Positions 17,416-26,480 are shown, counted from the stretch's first letter. The stretch is DNA of 64,000 nucleotides from Pseudarthrobacter siccitolerans (GCF_030823375.1 NZ_JAUSXB010000001.1:682001-746000), one strand, 5' to 3'. Numbers and translations are program-made. Notes: generated by a model from the sequence alone, not told the origin.

Positions 17416-17676
17416 TCACTTCTGGTAAATGTCCCGACGATGCCCTAGGTTGACGACCACTACCAAGAGCACGTCGTCCTGAATGGTGTAGATGATCCGA
17501 TAGTCACCCACCCGGACCCGATAACCTGGGCGGCCGCTCAAGGCAATTGCTTTGGGCGGCCGTGGGTCTTGGCCGAGGAGTGCGATAGCACCCTGAACGC
17601 GTTCTTTGTCCTCAGGATGAATTTTCTTAAGTGCGCGGACGGCCGCAGGTCTTAGCTCAATCCGGTAGGGACTCAT
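17416..17676 (-). CDS. RelE/ParE-type toxin
   Basis: An 86-residue toxin of the RelE/ParE superfamily: the A-V-R-A-L-K-K-I-H helix, central D-P-R-P-P-K-A-I-A-L-S-G-R-P-G-Y-R-V-R-V-G-D-Y-R-I-I-Y strand pair and the last V-N-L-G-H-R-R-D-I-Y are the family signature; the basic Y-R-I-I-Y and H-R-R-D-I-Y residues act in ribosome-dependent mRNA cleavage in RelE proteins. Its ATG overlaps the stop of the antitoxin gene (ATGA at 17673-17676), so the two are coupled. Whether it cleaves mRNA or poisons gyrase is not decidable here. Confidence 0.93.
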   Translation of the reverse strand: MSPYRIELRPAAVRALKKIHPEDKERVQGAIALLGQDPRPPKAIALSGRPGYRVRVGDYRIIYTIQDDVLLVVVVNLGHRRDIYQK

Positions 17677-17921
17677 GCCCAGCCCAGATCCGCCTTCACC
17701 TGTACCCAGGGAATGTTCTCCCCTTCTTCCGCCATTGCTGCATCGAATGCCGCAACGTCCTCGACTTCTTCCAAAGCATCAAGCATCTGCTCATATCGCT
17801 CCGGCGATACTAGAACTGCTGCCCGACGTCCGCGACGCTCAATGAATACCGGCTCCGACTCGGCCTTTTCGATCAGCTCCGGTAAGTGTGATCGGGCGTC
17901 AGTGATGTTGATGGTCGACAT
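17673..17921 (-). CDS. Phd/YefM family antitoxin
   Basis: The start is ATG 17921; a longer in-frame opening at 17993 would place the operator-like repeats inside the gene. The 82-residue protein opens with the DNA-binding Phd/YefM signature (I-N-I-T-D-A-R-S-H-L-P-E-L-I-E) followed by the P-V-F-I-E-R-R-G-R-R-A-A-V-L-V-S strand pair, and an acidic C-terminus that would wrap the toxin. It neutralises the RelE-type toxin encoded directly downstream and represses its own promoter, as is known for the family. Two direct repeats upstream fit as its operator. Confidence 0.93.
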   Translation of the reverse strand: MSTINITDARSHLPELIEKAESEPVFIERRGRRAAVLVSPERYEQMLDALEEVEDVAAFDAAMAEEGENIPWVQVKADLGWA

Positions 17922-17930
17922 GCAAACAAA

Positions 17931-17963
17931 TGTACATCCGCTGGCACCAGGTGCACATCTGCT
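17931..17963. promoter_or_regulatory. direct-repeat operator candidate of the toxin-antitoxin pair
   Basis: TGTACATCCGCT (17931-17942) and TGCACATCTGCT (17952-17963) differ at two of 12 positions and start 21 bases apart, two helical turns, directly ahead of the antitoxin start codon. This spacing puts two bound dimers on one DNA face. Confidence 0.5.
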
Positions 17964-18209
17964 CCATGCGAAATGAGCGAGTGTGAGACCCAAGCTTACT
18001 GGCGGAAAGCGCCAAATGCGGACCGTCGTGGTTCCGCGGTTTTAGTGGGCTACTGCCGATGTTGGCTGACTACCCTAGTTGGCGAAATCAAGAGGTGATG
18101 TGGGGTCACAACCTGGCAGCTTGGAGGTACAGGACTTCGTTCCGGCGCTGTCATGGAGCCTCCTGCGACTGCGAGACCCGAACCGAGTCAATCGGCTCGG
18201 ACGGCCTCG

Positions 18210-20177
18210 TCAAGGACCCGCAAAGTGGATGTCAACATCGTAGCCAGCCTCTCGTAGGTCCTCGCGGAGCACGTTCACCATTGCCCTGTCGTGATGGCGA
18301 ATTGCCGTCTTGTCCCATGTCGTTCCGCTCTTGACCAAGTCCGACATGAGTTGAAGTTTGGTGCTCTGCCTGGCGATCTCTGTCTTGTTCGCCTTGTACA
18401 GGGGCAAGTTGTTGCTGAATTTGGAGTTCGTGCTGACACTCACTAGCGCGAGGTTTCCCAACATGTGGAGCTCCTTATCATCAGGCGTCACCAGGTCCCA
18501 GCCGTCATCGTCTCGGTTGGCGTACTGAGGGAAGAAGTGCTCCACGGAGTTCCGGTACACGAAAGTGAAGTTGGGGTCGAGAGGGGAGGCGGGACCGGCA
18601 CCCCCCGTTGCCAACAGGTAGTCAAGGTAGGTGAACACGATTCGCTCAATATTGAATCCGGCTGGCTGGGACCCGACAAAGAATGCTTGCTGCACCTTCT
18701 GGCGCGCGTGTGTCCTTAAGACGGCGAGGATCGATTGAGCCGCGTCCTGCTGCGTCAGGCCGATGATCGGTTCGCGTAGGATTCTCGTGATCCAGTGCAT
18801 TGTCCGCGGGGAGGTGTAGGTGACTCGGAACATTGATTGGAGCAGCAGCACGTCGCGTGTTGCATCGTCAACGGGGGTGTCTTCCCACTCCGCCCTGTCG
18901 GGCGAGAAGGCGTTGGGAAAGCGCGCATTGACCGTAGTGCGTTTGCCTCGTTGAGAGGCTGACTCTCCCCGGGTCAGGCGTTTTAGAGACCAGGCGCCGT
19001 CGTCAGCGTTGGTTGCCGTGAACTCGCGCTTGAGAACGTAATTGTCCAGCACGAACTTGCATCGCAGGAGAACCTCGATAAACCGCTTGACCCGGTCCGA
19101 CCGCTGAGTCTCGGAGAGAGGTTTGAAATGGCTTTCGAAAAGCTTGATCAACTTGCCGTCATCGAGGTGGCCATCGACGTCGTCCTCGCCGTCCGTCTCC
19201 CTCAGAACTTTTAGCGCGTGAAGGAGCAAAGTTGGGAACTTGATGGGCGACTCGAACCGGCGACTTTCGGAGTCTTCCTCGGTTGGCTCCGCAGCGGTTC
19301 TGGCGTAGAGCCGGAGCGCTTCGCCCATGCTCACGCCCGCACTCCGGCTCACGCCACTCCGGGCGTGAACCTGCGGCCTTTTGAGGATCAGGTCATCGAA
19401 TGTCGAAACCGTAAGGCGGTCCCATCTCGGACTAAATATTTCGTCTCGCAAGTCGGTGTTGTTTGGAGTCAGCGCCATTTGGATGTACGAGTTCATCTCA
19501 GCGCACCCGTCCCAGACCCACCCGAGGCAAGCCCTATCGTCCTCGACCTCTCCCGCCTCGTTGCGCAGGTAACTCATTAGTCGCGCCTTGATAATGTCGA
19601 CCTGCTCCAGCTGCTGGCCACGGGTGTTCATGATCTCGAAGTACTTATTCAAGTCGGTCTGTACAGGGAGAATCGCTCGCACGAGCTGCACGTTATCCTC
19701 TAGGAATCTCTGAAAAGTGTCTCGTTCTTCGGGGGTGCTGAACTTCGCCATGCGCGACTTGATCACCTGAAAGCCCAAGTGGATGCCGGCACCTTCGTCA
19801 TCGTCCGAAGTCGTGAGGCGCGTCAGCGCTTGGGTCGCGTTCCTCCGAGATTGATACGTGAGTTGCGCCTTCGGAGCGACTCCGAGGTGCGTCAATAGCA
19901 TCAAAAGGGTTGTCAATCGTTGCTGACCATCAACGACCTCGAAGGCCACGCCATCCCTCCTGAGGCCGGGAGGCTTCCGGGCCACTATCAAATTACCTAA
20001 GAAGTAATCGTCAGCTTCCGCCTGTGCTGCCGCCCACACGTCATCAATGAGTTGCTCGATCTGCTCAACGCCCCAGGCGTAGTTGCGCTGATAAATTGGA
20101 ATTTCGTAGTGCGTTTTCACCTCATCAAAGAGCTCGCCGACCGTAAACAAATTCGCTGCTAAGTTTTTGATCATCAA
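18210..20177 (-). CDS. DUF262 protein with C-terminal HNH (DUF1524-like) region
   Basis: The 655-residue protein has the DUF262 (ParB/Srx-like) N-terminus with P-I-Y-Q-R-N-Y-A-W and V-D-G-Q-Q-R-L-T-T-L, the helix E-I-M-N-T-R-G-Q-Q-L, and a C-terminal part with V-E-H-F-F-P-Q and G-N-L-A-L-V-S-V-S-T-N, typical of the HNH-like DUF1524 nuclease. This matches the layout of GmrSD-type modification-dependent restriction enzymes: DUF262 hydrolyses nucleotide, DUF1524 cuts. It starts with ATG 20177, overlapping the stop of the upstream DUF262 gene by 4 bases. Base composition of the block is visibly lower in GC than its surroundings. Which modification it senses is unknown. Confidence 0.88.
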   Translation of the reverse strand: MMIKNLAANLFTVGELFDEVKTHYEIPIYQRNYAWGVEQIEQLIDDVWAAAQAEADDYFLGNLIVARKPPGLRRDGVAFEVVDGQQRLTTLLMLLTHLGVAPKAQLTYQSRRNATQALTRLTTSDDDEGAGIHLGFQVIKSRMAKFSTPEERDTFQRFLEDNVQLVRAILPVQTDLNKYFEIMNTRGQQLEQVDIIKARLMSYLRNEAGEVEDDRACLGWVWDGCAEMNSYIQMALTPNNTDLRDEIFSPRWDRLTVSTFDDLILKRPQVHARSGVSRSAGVSMGEALRLYARTAAEPTEEDSESRRFESPIKFPTLLLHALKVLRETDGEDDVDGHLDDGKLIKLFESHFKPLSETQRSDRVKRFIEVLLRCKFVLDNYVLKREFTATNADDGAWSLKRLTRGESASQRGKRTTVNARFPNAFSPDRAEWEDTPVDDATRDVLLLQSMFRVTYTSPRTMHWITRILREPIIGLTQQDAAQSILAVLRTHARQKVQQAFFVGSQPAGFNIERIVFTYLDYLLATGGAGPASPLDPNFTFVYRNSVEHFFPQYANRDDDGWDLVTPDDKELHMLGNLALVSVSTNSKFSNNLPLYKANKTEIARQSTKLQLMSDLVKSGTTWDKTAIRHHDRAMVNVLREDLREAGYDVDIHFAGP

Positions 20178-21553
20178 CCGGCCAACCTATCCAAGAGGCG
20201 CATCAAATCCTGCTCATGCTTTGGGATGTCGTCTCGTCCTTTGACCTCGACGCGTAACCGCCGAAGTTCGGTCGAGGTCTCAGCACTCCGAAGAAGAACG
20301 AAAGCCGATGCACTGTGGTCTAAAGAACTGGCGTGGTTGTTCACGGTGACTAGCTGAAGCCGCTGGTAGCTCGTCCGGAGGGTGTAGGCCCACGTGAACA
20401 ACCGGCTCTTTGCCTCGCGAATCTCGACGTCGCCGAATTTGTTTGTGTAGTAGAGCAGTGCTGCCAGATAAAGCTCGGAAACGTATCGATACCTTGCTCG
20501 CGATGGGAGCTCGCGAAAGTCGTCGTCCGTGGAGGCGAAGTGGCCCCAAGACTTTTCCTTGCCCTCGTCCCCGTCCTGTTCATCGAAGCCCTCTTCGCGG
20601 AGTCTTCGTAATTCTGCCAACATGAACGTAACCATCTCGAAGAAGGACCGTCCTGCGACCACGGGTGCGTCGATTTGGAAGCGCGTTCGGTTGGTCATCC
20701 GGTTCGCTTCATCGGAGTGCTCAACCCAGGCCGCGAGCATAGGCACGGCGGTTTGAGCAGCGAGGTGGTAGCGCGCGGCAGGCGTGCTTGCCGATTTGGG
20801 TGTCAAGCCCTTGAAGGAGTCGATGTATCGCGTTGAGAAAGTTGGTGCGGAAAGTCCACGCGTCCACCGCTTGATACGCCAAAGGTACGTTGAGAAGAGC
20901 CGGTCCAGCTCTGCATCGGGGACATTCTGCCAACCCTCGACGAGGGCTTCTCGCATAGCGTCAGACTCGTCGCTCATCTCGCGCAGATGGTATGCCTTCA
21001 GCAAATCGTGTGGCAGCAGGGACTTGCCCCGATAGTTCTGTGAGTCGAAAACCCGAAAAGCCTCGTCCGCGTCATCCGTCTCCACTCGAATGATTTCGCA
21101 GTTGCTACGGATGAAGTCAGCAAAAGCTTTAGTTGGCTCCTCCATGCGTCTGACACGACGGGCCAACTCCGTACGGACTAGAACTACACGAGCGGCTGGG
21201 TCCTCCTGCTCGATCGGCAGGACCTCGATATGGCCTTCGCTCGCCTCATCAAGTAGATCCAGCAAAATTGTCAGGGTCAAGAGACGCTGCTGGCCGTCGA
21301 CAACGTGGATCTGAACATTCTCATTGTCCCTATGGAGGATAACGGCGCCGAGCACATATGAAGGCCATTGGGCCTGGTCCGCATTTGGCAAAGCTTTTTC
21401 TGCCCTAAATGCCTCACGGATGTCGTCGAAAAGTTGGAGAGCAGTGGCAGGCTCCCAGCTGTAGGGCCTTTGATAGGACGGGATCGTCAGTCCTTCATCT
21501 AACAGCTCACCAACGGTGACAACTCTGACGCCCTTCTCGCGATCAATAGCCAC
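20174..21553 (-). CDS. DUF262 domain protein (no visible nuclease domain)
   Basis: The start is GTG 21553, preceded by AGAGGGG at a suitable distance; the frame stays open to ATG 21598 but without a ribosome site. The 459-residue product carries DUF262 marks: I-P-S-Y-Q-R-P-Y-S-W, V-D-G-Q-Q-R-L-L-T-L and F-D-S-Q-N-Y-R-G-K-S-L. I see no HNH C-terminus; instead the tail ends in S-L-D-H-S-A-S-A-F-V-L-L-R. It is coupled (ATGA) to the second, nuclease-bearing DUF262 gene, so the pair probably forms a two-subunit enzyme, with this protein as a regulatory or recognition subunit. That division of work is inference. Confidence 0.85.
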   Translation of the reverse strand: MAIDREKGVRVVTVGELLDEGLTIPSYQRPYSWEPATALQLFDDIREAFRAEKALPNADQAQWPSYVLGAVILHRDNENVQIHVVDGQQRLLTLTILLDLLDEASEGHIEVLPIEQEDPAARVVLVRTELARRVRRMEEPTKAFADFIRSNCEIIRVETDDADEAFRVFDSQNYRGKSLLPHDLLKAYHLREMSDESDAMREALVEGWQNVPDAELDRLFSTYLWRIKRWTRGLSAPTFSTRYIDSFKGLTPKSASTPAARYHLAAQTAVPMLAAWVEHSDEANRMTNRTRFQIDAPVVAGRSFFEMVTFMLAELRRLREEGFDEQDGDEGKEKSWGHFASTDDDFRELPSRARYRYVSELYLAALLYYTNKFGDVEIREAKSRLFTWAYTLRTSYQRLQLVTVNNHASSLDHSASAFVLLRSAETSTELRRLRVEVKGRDDIPKHEQDLMRLLDRLAG

Positions 21554-22141
21554 ACGCACCCCTCTCGCAAATTGGGCAACCAACCAGCAGCCCGTCATTG
21601 AGACTCTAAGGGACTAGCTGCCCTACACAGTGCTTCGCGCGTCGAACTACAGCGAGTGTCTTATGAAAGCTCGGGACTCAGTGTGACATGCAGCCCTTAT
21701 TGGAAGAACTTCCATCAACGTCTCGGCGGAATCCCGCAGAAAACTGGTCCGACCAGCAGCCGGATAGTGGCACGACGATATGGAAGTTTGTGTGCAATTC
21801 CGCAGTTTTGCTGCATCCACTGCGGCGCAGTTCCGGCGCCTCAGACTGGTCCCCCCACGCACGGCGAGCTTGTACTCTTTGGGTGCGCCAGCGTTTGGGG
21901 ATTCCTTCCAGATGCGATGGAGTCAGATTGCCTGCCCGGCAACCTCCGGAAACGCAACTCGGTTGCCGGAGGTTGCCTCGTTGGTTGCCGCCTGCGGGAC
22001 GCTACCGGCTGATCGGGGTCTTCTATTTGAAGCTTCGATTCCCACGGTCCGGACCTCCGCTGACCGAAAGCCGAGAAGCCTCGCTTTCGGCCACTGGCCT
22101 TCGGCACCCGACCATGATGAAGGACCTCCCGGTCCGCTCCT
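21554..22141. other. non-coding stretch between the DUF262 pair and the repeat protein
   Basis: About 590 bases with no convincing gene; frames on both strands are short and unlike the neighbours. It contains a strong 12-base-pair inverted repeat (21938-21977) and presumably the promoter of the DUF262 pair. Confidence 0.5.
21938..21977. repeat. perfect 12-bp inverted repeat with nested hairpin
   Basis: GGCAACCTCCGG (21938-21949) and CCGGAGGTTGCC (21966-21977) are exact complements. The 16-base spacer itself holds GCAAC-TCG-GTTGC, whose last base is the first of the second arm. On the minus strand GGCAACC occurs three times within about 35 bases, so the element is partly built of repeats of this heptamer. 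It lies about 165 bases beyond the 3' end of the repeat-protein gene and could terminate it. Confidence 0.6.
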
Positions 22142-25100
22142 TCAGTCCCCGGAAGAGCCCATGTCGGGAGGGAACACTGCTAGATGCCAGCGCAGCAGTC
22201 TAGCGTCCCGGCATTCCCGGCCAATTCGCAGCCCGTCCAGGAGCTTCTTGGCAGCGGACTCCCTTGGCACGTCAGTGATGTGCCAGTTTGGGTTTTCGCC
22301 AGTTGGGGCTACCCAACCGGCGGAAACGAGAAAGTGCGAATTGAGCGGCCAGACGTCGGCAGAAAGAAATTCCTCAGAAACGAGTTCCAAGGACAATCCG
22401 GATTTACGCGGGGTGGCCTGCGCATAGGGTGCACAGTCCTCCCCCGTTCCGTACCCGTATTCAATGCTGAGGAAGTCGTCGTCTTTGAGCCACAGCAGTT
22501 CGTCTGTCAGCGACTTCACAGCATCGGCCCACAGAAGCACTTGCCCGGGTCCTTCCGAGGCCAGGCTCCGCCATTCGCCTTGGCCGTTGGAGGGCGGACT
22601 CGTCCTAGCCTCCCCGGTCGGTAGTTTCGCAGACCACCTCAGTTGCGCAGGATTCGTGACGCCCCGGCATTCCCGCAACCCGGCGAGGAGAGTCGACGCG
22701 ACGTCCTTAACCGGGACGGACTCCTTGACCCACACGTCATGGGCATCTCGGACCGGTGCCCAGCCAAGTTCGAGCATCCGTCGGACATCTTGGGGCCAGT
22801 CCTTCGTCTCGACAACCAGGTTTGAAGGGAACGAGCATTCGGCTCCGTCAGCTCTGATCGTCGCAGTTGCGAACAGTGGAATGTCCAGGTCGTCGCCTTG
22901 TTCCACGACCCGGAGTTCAAGTGAGGCGCCCTCTGGGGTTCGGGACACAGTTTCGGCGAGCAAGTGTTGGACTCGGTGCCATTCGTCCTCGGAGTCTACG
23001 GCGGCGTCCTCCCGCGTGAGGTCTGTGCTCTCCGCTACCAGCCTCAGTCCGTTACTCAAGACACCGAATTCTGTATGCATGCTGAGAAGTGATGGTCGTT
23101 CCATTCCCCGCACTAGCTGCTGTTTCACCCAGTCGTCGTATGCGAATTCAGTCTTGGGAGAATGGTCTAGCTCCGATGCCGTTTCTGAAAAGTCGAGCGC
23201 AGCACGGATGAAGTCCTGTCCCTGCCAGTTCCGTGCCTGCAAGATCGGGGGAAGGCCTACCGCAGTTAGGGCCCCATTCCACGACCCTCCGCCGAGCAGA
23301 GCGGACACAGTTTCAGCTGGGACCGGCCAGTCCAGGTAGTCGGATTCATCAAGAAGTTCTCGGAACCGGGCCCGGCCCAGATCGTACTCCCGCGCGTAGA
23401 GCTGCCTACCCGGTGCACGATTCAGCTGCCTCCGCGCTCCCATAACGAAACACACTGCACTTCGCCGGGCTGAGGCAGGCGCACCGGACAAGAAGCGTTC
23501 AAGGTCCTCCACGACGCTTGCTTCCGCCGGTGAAAGCGGTTCAGCCAGGTCTGCGCTGAGCCCCTCAAGCATGCCGTAAACCGCGAAGACGCCATAGTCG
23601 AGATAGGGGGAATTGCAGCTCATCGGGTAGTCGACGTTAAGGATTACTTCGGGGCAGATTTCCTTGTAGACGTCGGCAGCCAGGCTGTGCAGCCAGTGGA
23701 ACCTGTGCTTCAAGATCATTGACCTGCGCACCGATTCTGCAGGTAGCCAGCCCTCGATGCGACCGGCGTCGACGTCGTCCTGAATCATTCGACGCAGCGC
23801 TCGAACTTCACTCGCGATGGCGTCCGCACGGCTTTGTTCGTGCTGAACGTTAACGATTTCTCGGAGACGGTCGAAGAACTTTTTCGGAGAGTCACGGTCG
23901 GCGTACAGATGAGCTATCCGTTCCCCTTTCCCGTAAGCGTCCAGAATCATTCCCCAGGCTTCGTTCTCTCCGGTTGGGGTTACTTTAGCCACATTGTTCG
24001 TCTCTGGGTTCTGATCCGTCTGGAGCGCGCGAAGCGCTGATTCGACTTCGGGTCCGCCGTCTACGACTCCCCGCAAAACGCCGCTGGCCCAGTTAGCCAA
24101 GGACGCTTCTGCTTTCTCACCGCTCGGAGTCGGAAGCCGGCCAAACCGTTGCAGGAAGTCGTTGTAGTCAGCCAGACGTCGCTCGTGTCGGACTTGGCGC
24201 GCAGACTTCAATGAGTCCGCATACTCAAGCACAAGCGAAATCTCATTGGAGAGTGGCACTCCTGCAGCCCGGAGCTTCCGGTGCTTGACCAACCACGCAT
24301 AGACCGGCGACCCGGATCCCTGGATATGGCCTGCTTCAGTCAACGCCGCCATAACCTTTGCGCACTCCGCGTTCTCCAGGGCAGCTTTTCCTTTCCGCTT
24401 CTTGACAGGTTCAACGTCTTTGGCGGTCTCCGCTACTCGGGTGCACTCTGCAATGAGCTCAGTGATGCTCTCATGGATTTCAGCACCCCCAGCTGTCCGA
24501 GATCCGTCGAGCCGGCGCTTAACCCAGAAGGCGAGGTTCTTTTCTTCCTTGGGCGCCAATTTCGCAAAGCCGGGCATGCGTCCGTTCGCCTTTACAAATT
24601 CCTTCAACTTCTCAAGTCGAGCATCACGTTTGTGCTCGGTATGGGCTTTGAGTTCATCCGCGAGTGCCAGGACCTCCAGGGTTTCCGGCGACATTTCCGT
24701 GCCGGCGGCACGAAGCCGGCGCGCGTTCGCGATCCAGCCGTGGGTCTGGCTGTCTTCGGTGCTCGAAGGGACGTGGTCGGCGCACTCAAGCACCTTTCGT
24801 GCTCTCTCCCTTGCGACGATCTCGTTGAATTCTGTTCGCGATGGGTACTCCTCGTAGAGGTCGAGGATGCTCTGTCGGCGCTCGGCGTACTCGCTCGGCT
24901 CGTAAGCACGGGTGCTTTCGCGAGCGTGATTACGCATCCAAGCTGCAATCGTCCGCTCTTTCTCCTCATCCAGACTGAGCGCACCGGTGTCGGCGAAGCT
25001 GGCTCTAGGAATGTGCCCGTGTCGGGCGCACCATTCCTGGGCCTCCAGCAGCATTGCGTCAGGATCAGCGTTCTTCCTGGTCGCCAGCGCGCCGGGAACT

Positions 25101-25699
25101 GCGCCGAGCAGTTTGATCTCTTCCTGAGGCATGCTCCCATCTTTGAACGACATTCGCTTGTTGATGAGCCACAGGGCGAGCCCGCGCTCTTCTTCCCGCG
25201 TACTCAATGGCATTCGCCCGTGCTCGGCATGGAATGCCTCTAGGTCCGCAACCCATTCCGCGAGTGCCCGGATTCTTCGCGTTGAACTTGCCGGCACCAA
25301 GGGCTCAAGCAACTCCGAGCGTTCGGCAGAGAGTTCTCCCTTATTACGTGCGATAACTTGAAAATTTAGCCATGCAGCGAGACTGCGTTCGGATGTATTT
25401 ACGGCACCGTAAAGCGGGCGCCTTTCGTTTGAGCGAATGAATTCTGCGAGCTCCGTAATCCGATCTGCATACGTTTGCCTCGGAGTAAGCGCGTCCCCAA
25501 GATCCTCGATCAGCTTCAGACGATTCTCGGCCAGGTTACCGGCGTTCCTCAGCGTCTGCTGCGAAATAACCCACCGTCCCAAGGCTGCTTCAACAGCTTC
25601 CTTAGACTCTGCCCTTGGGCGACGCCCGTTTTGCTCAATGAACGCCTTCAGTTCACCGAAGCGGGTAATAAAGCGGTGATCCTGGTCTTCGCGTGGCAT
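22142..25699 (-). CDS. large repeat protein: helicase-associated-like repeats, HNR-like segment and two TY-Chap-like domains
   Basis: The start is ATG 25699, with GAGGA five bases upstream. The 1185-residue protein begins with about eight degenerate repeats (roughly residues 5-560) of the pattern R-x3-L-x2-F-x6-G-R-x-P-x5-10-A-x2-L-x-x-W, for example E-Q-N-G-R-R-P-R, K-A-N-G-R-M-P-G and Q-R-F-G-R-L-P-T; these resemble the helicase-associated (HA) domain found after some helicases, but no helicase motif is present. Around 800-885 a segment (S-W-N-G-A-L-T-A-V-G-L and Y-D-D-W-V-K-Q-Q) resembles the homing-endonuclease-associated repeat. Two C-terminal domains (about 900-1010 and 1055-1165) end in L-G-W-A-P and A-G-W-V-A-P followed by W and L-L-x-G-L-R, like TY-Chap/YbjN chaperones. 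A DNA-binding, partner-presenting scaffold is my inference. Confidence 0.8.
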   Translation of the reverse strand: MPREDQDHRFITRFGELKAFIEQNGRRPRAESKEAVEAALGRWVISQQTLRNAGNLAENRLKLIEDLGDALTPRQTYADRITELAEFIRSNERRPLYGAVNTSERSLAAWLNFQVIARNKGELSAERSELLEPLVPASSTRRIRALAEWVADLEAFHAEHGRMPLSTREEERGLALWLINKRMSFKDGSMPQEEIKLLGAVPGALATRKNADPDAMLLEAQEWCARHGHIPRASFADTGALSLDEEKERTIAAWMRNHARESTRAYEPSEYAERRQSILDLYEEYPSRTEFNEIVARERARKVLECADHVPSSTEDSQTHGWIANARRLRAAGTEMSPETLEVLALADELKAHTEHKRDARLEKLKEFVKANGRMPGFAKLAPKEEKNLAFWVKRRLDGSRTAGGAEIHESITELIAECTRVAETAKDVEPVKKRKGKAALENAECAKVMAALTEAGHIQGSGSPVYAWLVKHRKLRAAGVPLSNEISLVLEYADSLKSARQVRHERRLADYNDFLQRFGRLPTPSGEKAEASLANWASGVLRGVVDGGPEVESALRALQTDQNPETNNVAKVTPTGENEAWGMILDAYGKGERIAHLYADRDSPKKFFDRLREIVNVQHEQSRADAIASEVRALRRMIQDDVDAGRIEGWLPAESVRRSMILKHRFHWLHSLAADVYKEICPEVILNVDYPMSCNSPYLDYGVFAVYGMLEGLSADLAEPLSPAEASVVEDLERFLSGAPASARRSAVCFVMGARRQLNRAPGRQLYAREYDLGRARFRELLDESDYLDWPVPAETVSALLGGGSWNGALTAVGLPPILQARNWQGQDFIRAALDFSETASELDHSPKTEFAYDDWVKQQLVRGMERPSLLSMHTEFGVLSNGLRLVAESTDLTREDAAVDSEDEWHRVQHLLAETVSRTPEGASLELRVVEQGDDLDIPLFATATIRADGAECSFPSNLVVETKDWPQDVRRMLELGWAPVRDAHDVWVKESVPVKDVASTLLAGLRECRGVTNPAQLRWSAKLPTGEARTSPPSNGQGEWRSLASEGPGQVLLWADAVKSLTDELLWLKDDDFLSIEYGYGTGEDCAPYAQATPRKSGLSLELVSEEFLSADVWPLNSHFLVSAGWVAPTGENPNWHITDVPRESAAKKLLDGLRIGRECRDARLLRWHLAVFPPDMGSSGD

Positions 25700-25777
25700 A
25701 GCCGTCCTCGTCTTCATGTCCTCAGGCCGTTCCGACGTCCTACCGCAGGCCCTTTGTTTCTCCCCATACGCTAGCGC

Positions 25778-25805
25778 AATATATATCCCCACATTCGGGC
25801 CACAA
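25778..25805 (-). promoter_or_regulatory. promoter candidate of the large repeat protein
   Basis: Reading the minus strand, TTGTGG (25800-25805), a 16-base spacer and TATATT (25778-25783) make a reasonable sigma-70-type promoter about 80 bases before the start codon. Confidence 0.4.
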
Positions 25806-26480
25806 CATCAAGTTTCGAGTCACAAGAGGACAACAAATTTCGGTGCGCCTATACCCCGGAAATTTAGTGCGGTTGGCTTCTTGAATAACGATCTGAATCA
25901 CCGGAGTTCCCGGCGAGGTGTGGCTAGGTGTCAAATGAGGATCATTTCTTGCTGCGCCTTTCCCAGCCCAGCCGCCCACGGAGAGGTAGTTTCTCGGCAA
26001 CGGCTTCCATCTCCCCGTCATACCGATCTGGATCACAGACCATTCCGTCACAGGCGCACGCGTCGCGTTCGATGATCGCTGCCTGTCCCTGCCGGATGCG
26101 ACGAGCAAGCCTTACTACCTCCGCCCCAAGTCGGAGTGGGAAGCAGCTACTGCGAGAATCACGGGACCAGCGCATGAATTGTGGAATGCACGACACCGCA
26201 AGTGCACGCTGTTGAAGGTGTCTTGGGTTATTTACGAGACAGCAGGTGGACACGGGGCTGAGTTGGGAGTACGTGCCCTTGTTGATGGGCTTGTGAAACT
26301 GGCCGAAAAACTATTGCCGCGGCGGATCCTGCCTAGGCAAGTGCTTCGGAGCAGGCAGTTGTGGCCAGTCGATATGAAAGTTTGAGGTGCCGGCACCGGC
26401 CGTCGAGGTTGAGCTCTAATGCGGGCGGGCCGGTCGGCTAACGGGATTGTCAGACGCTGTATTACTTGAGGACTTGCGGT
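25806..26480. other. intergenic stretch with competing weak reading frames
   Basis: About 670 bases where no gene can be called with confidence. A minus-strand frame at 25942-26253 (103 residues, cysteine-bearing C-A-C-D-G-M-V-C centre) and a plus-strand frame running through about 26010-26385 (containing P-Y-Y-L-R-P-K-S-E-W) overlap each other; either could be the remains of a gene. Neither has a good ribosome site and I recognise neither. The stretch may be a decayed edge of the accessory block. Confidence 0.35.

Noticed and set aside
26446..26460. ATTGTCAGAC shared with the sequence upstream of the DUF222 gene (6131-6140)
   Set aside because: A 10-base match is close to chance in 64 kb on two strands, and similar ATTGTCAG strings also occur elsewhere in the window, so a common element is not supported.
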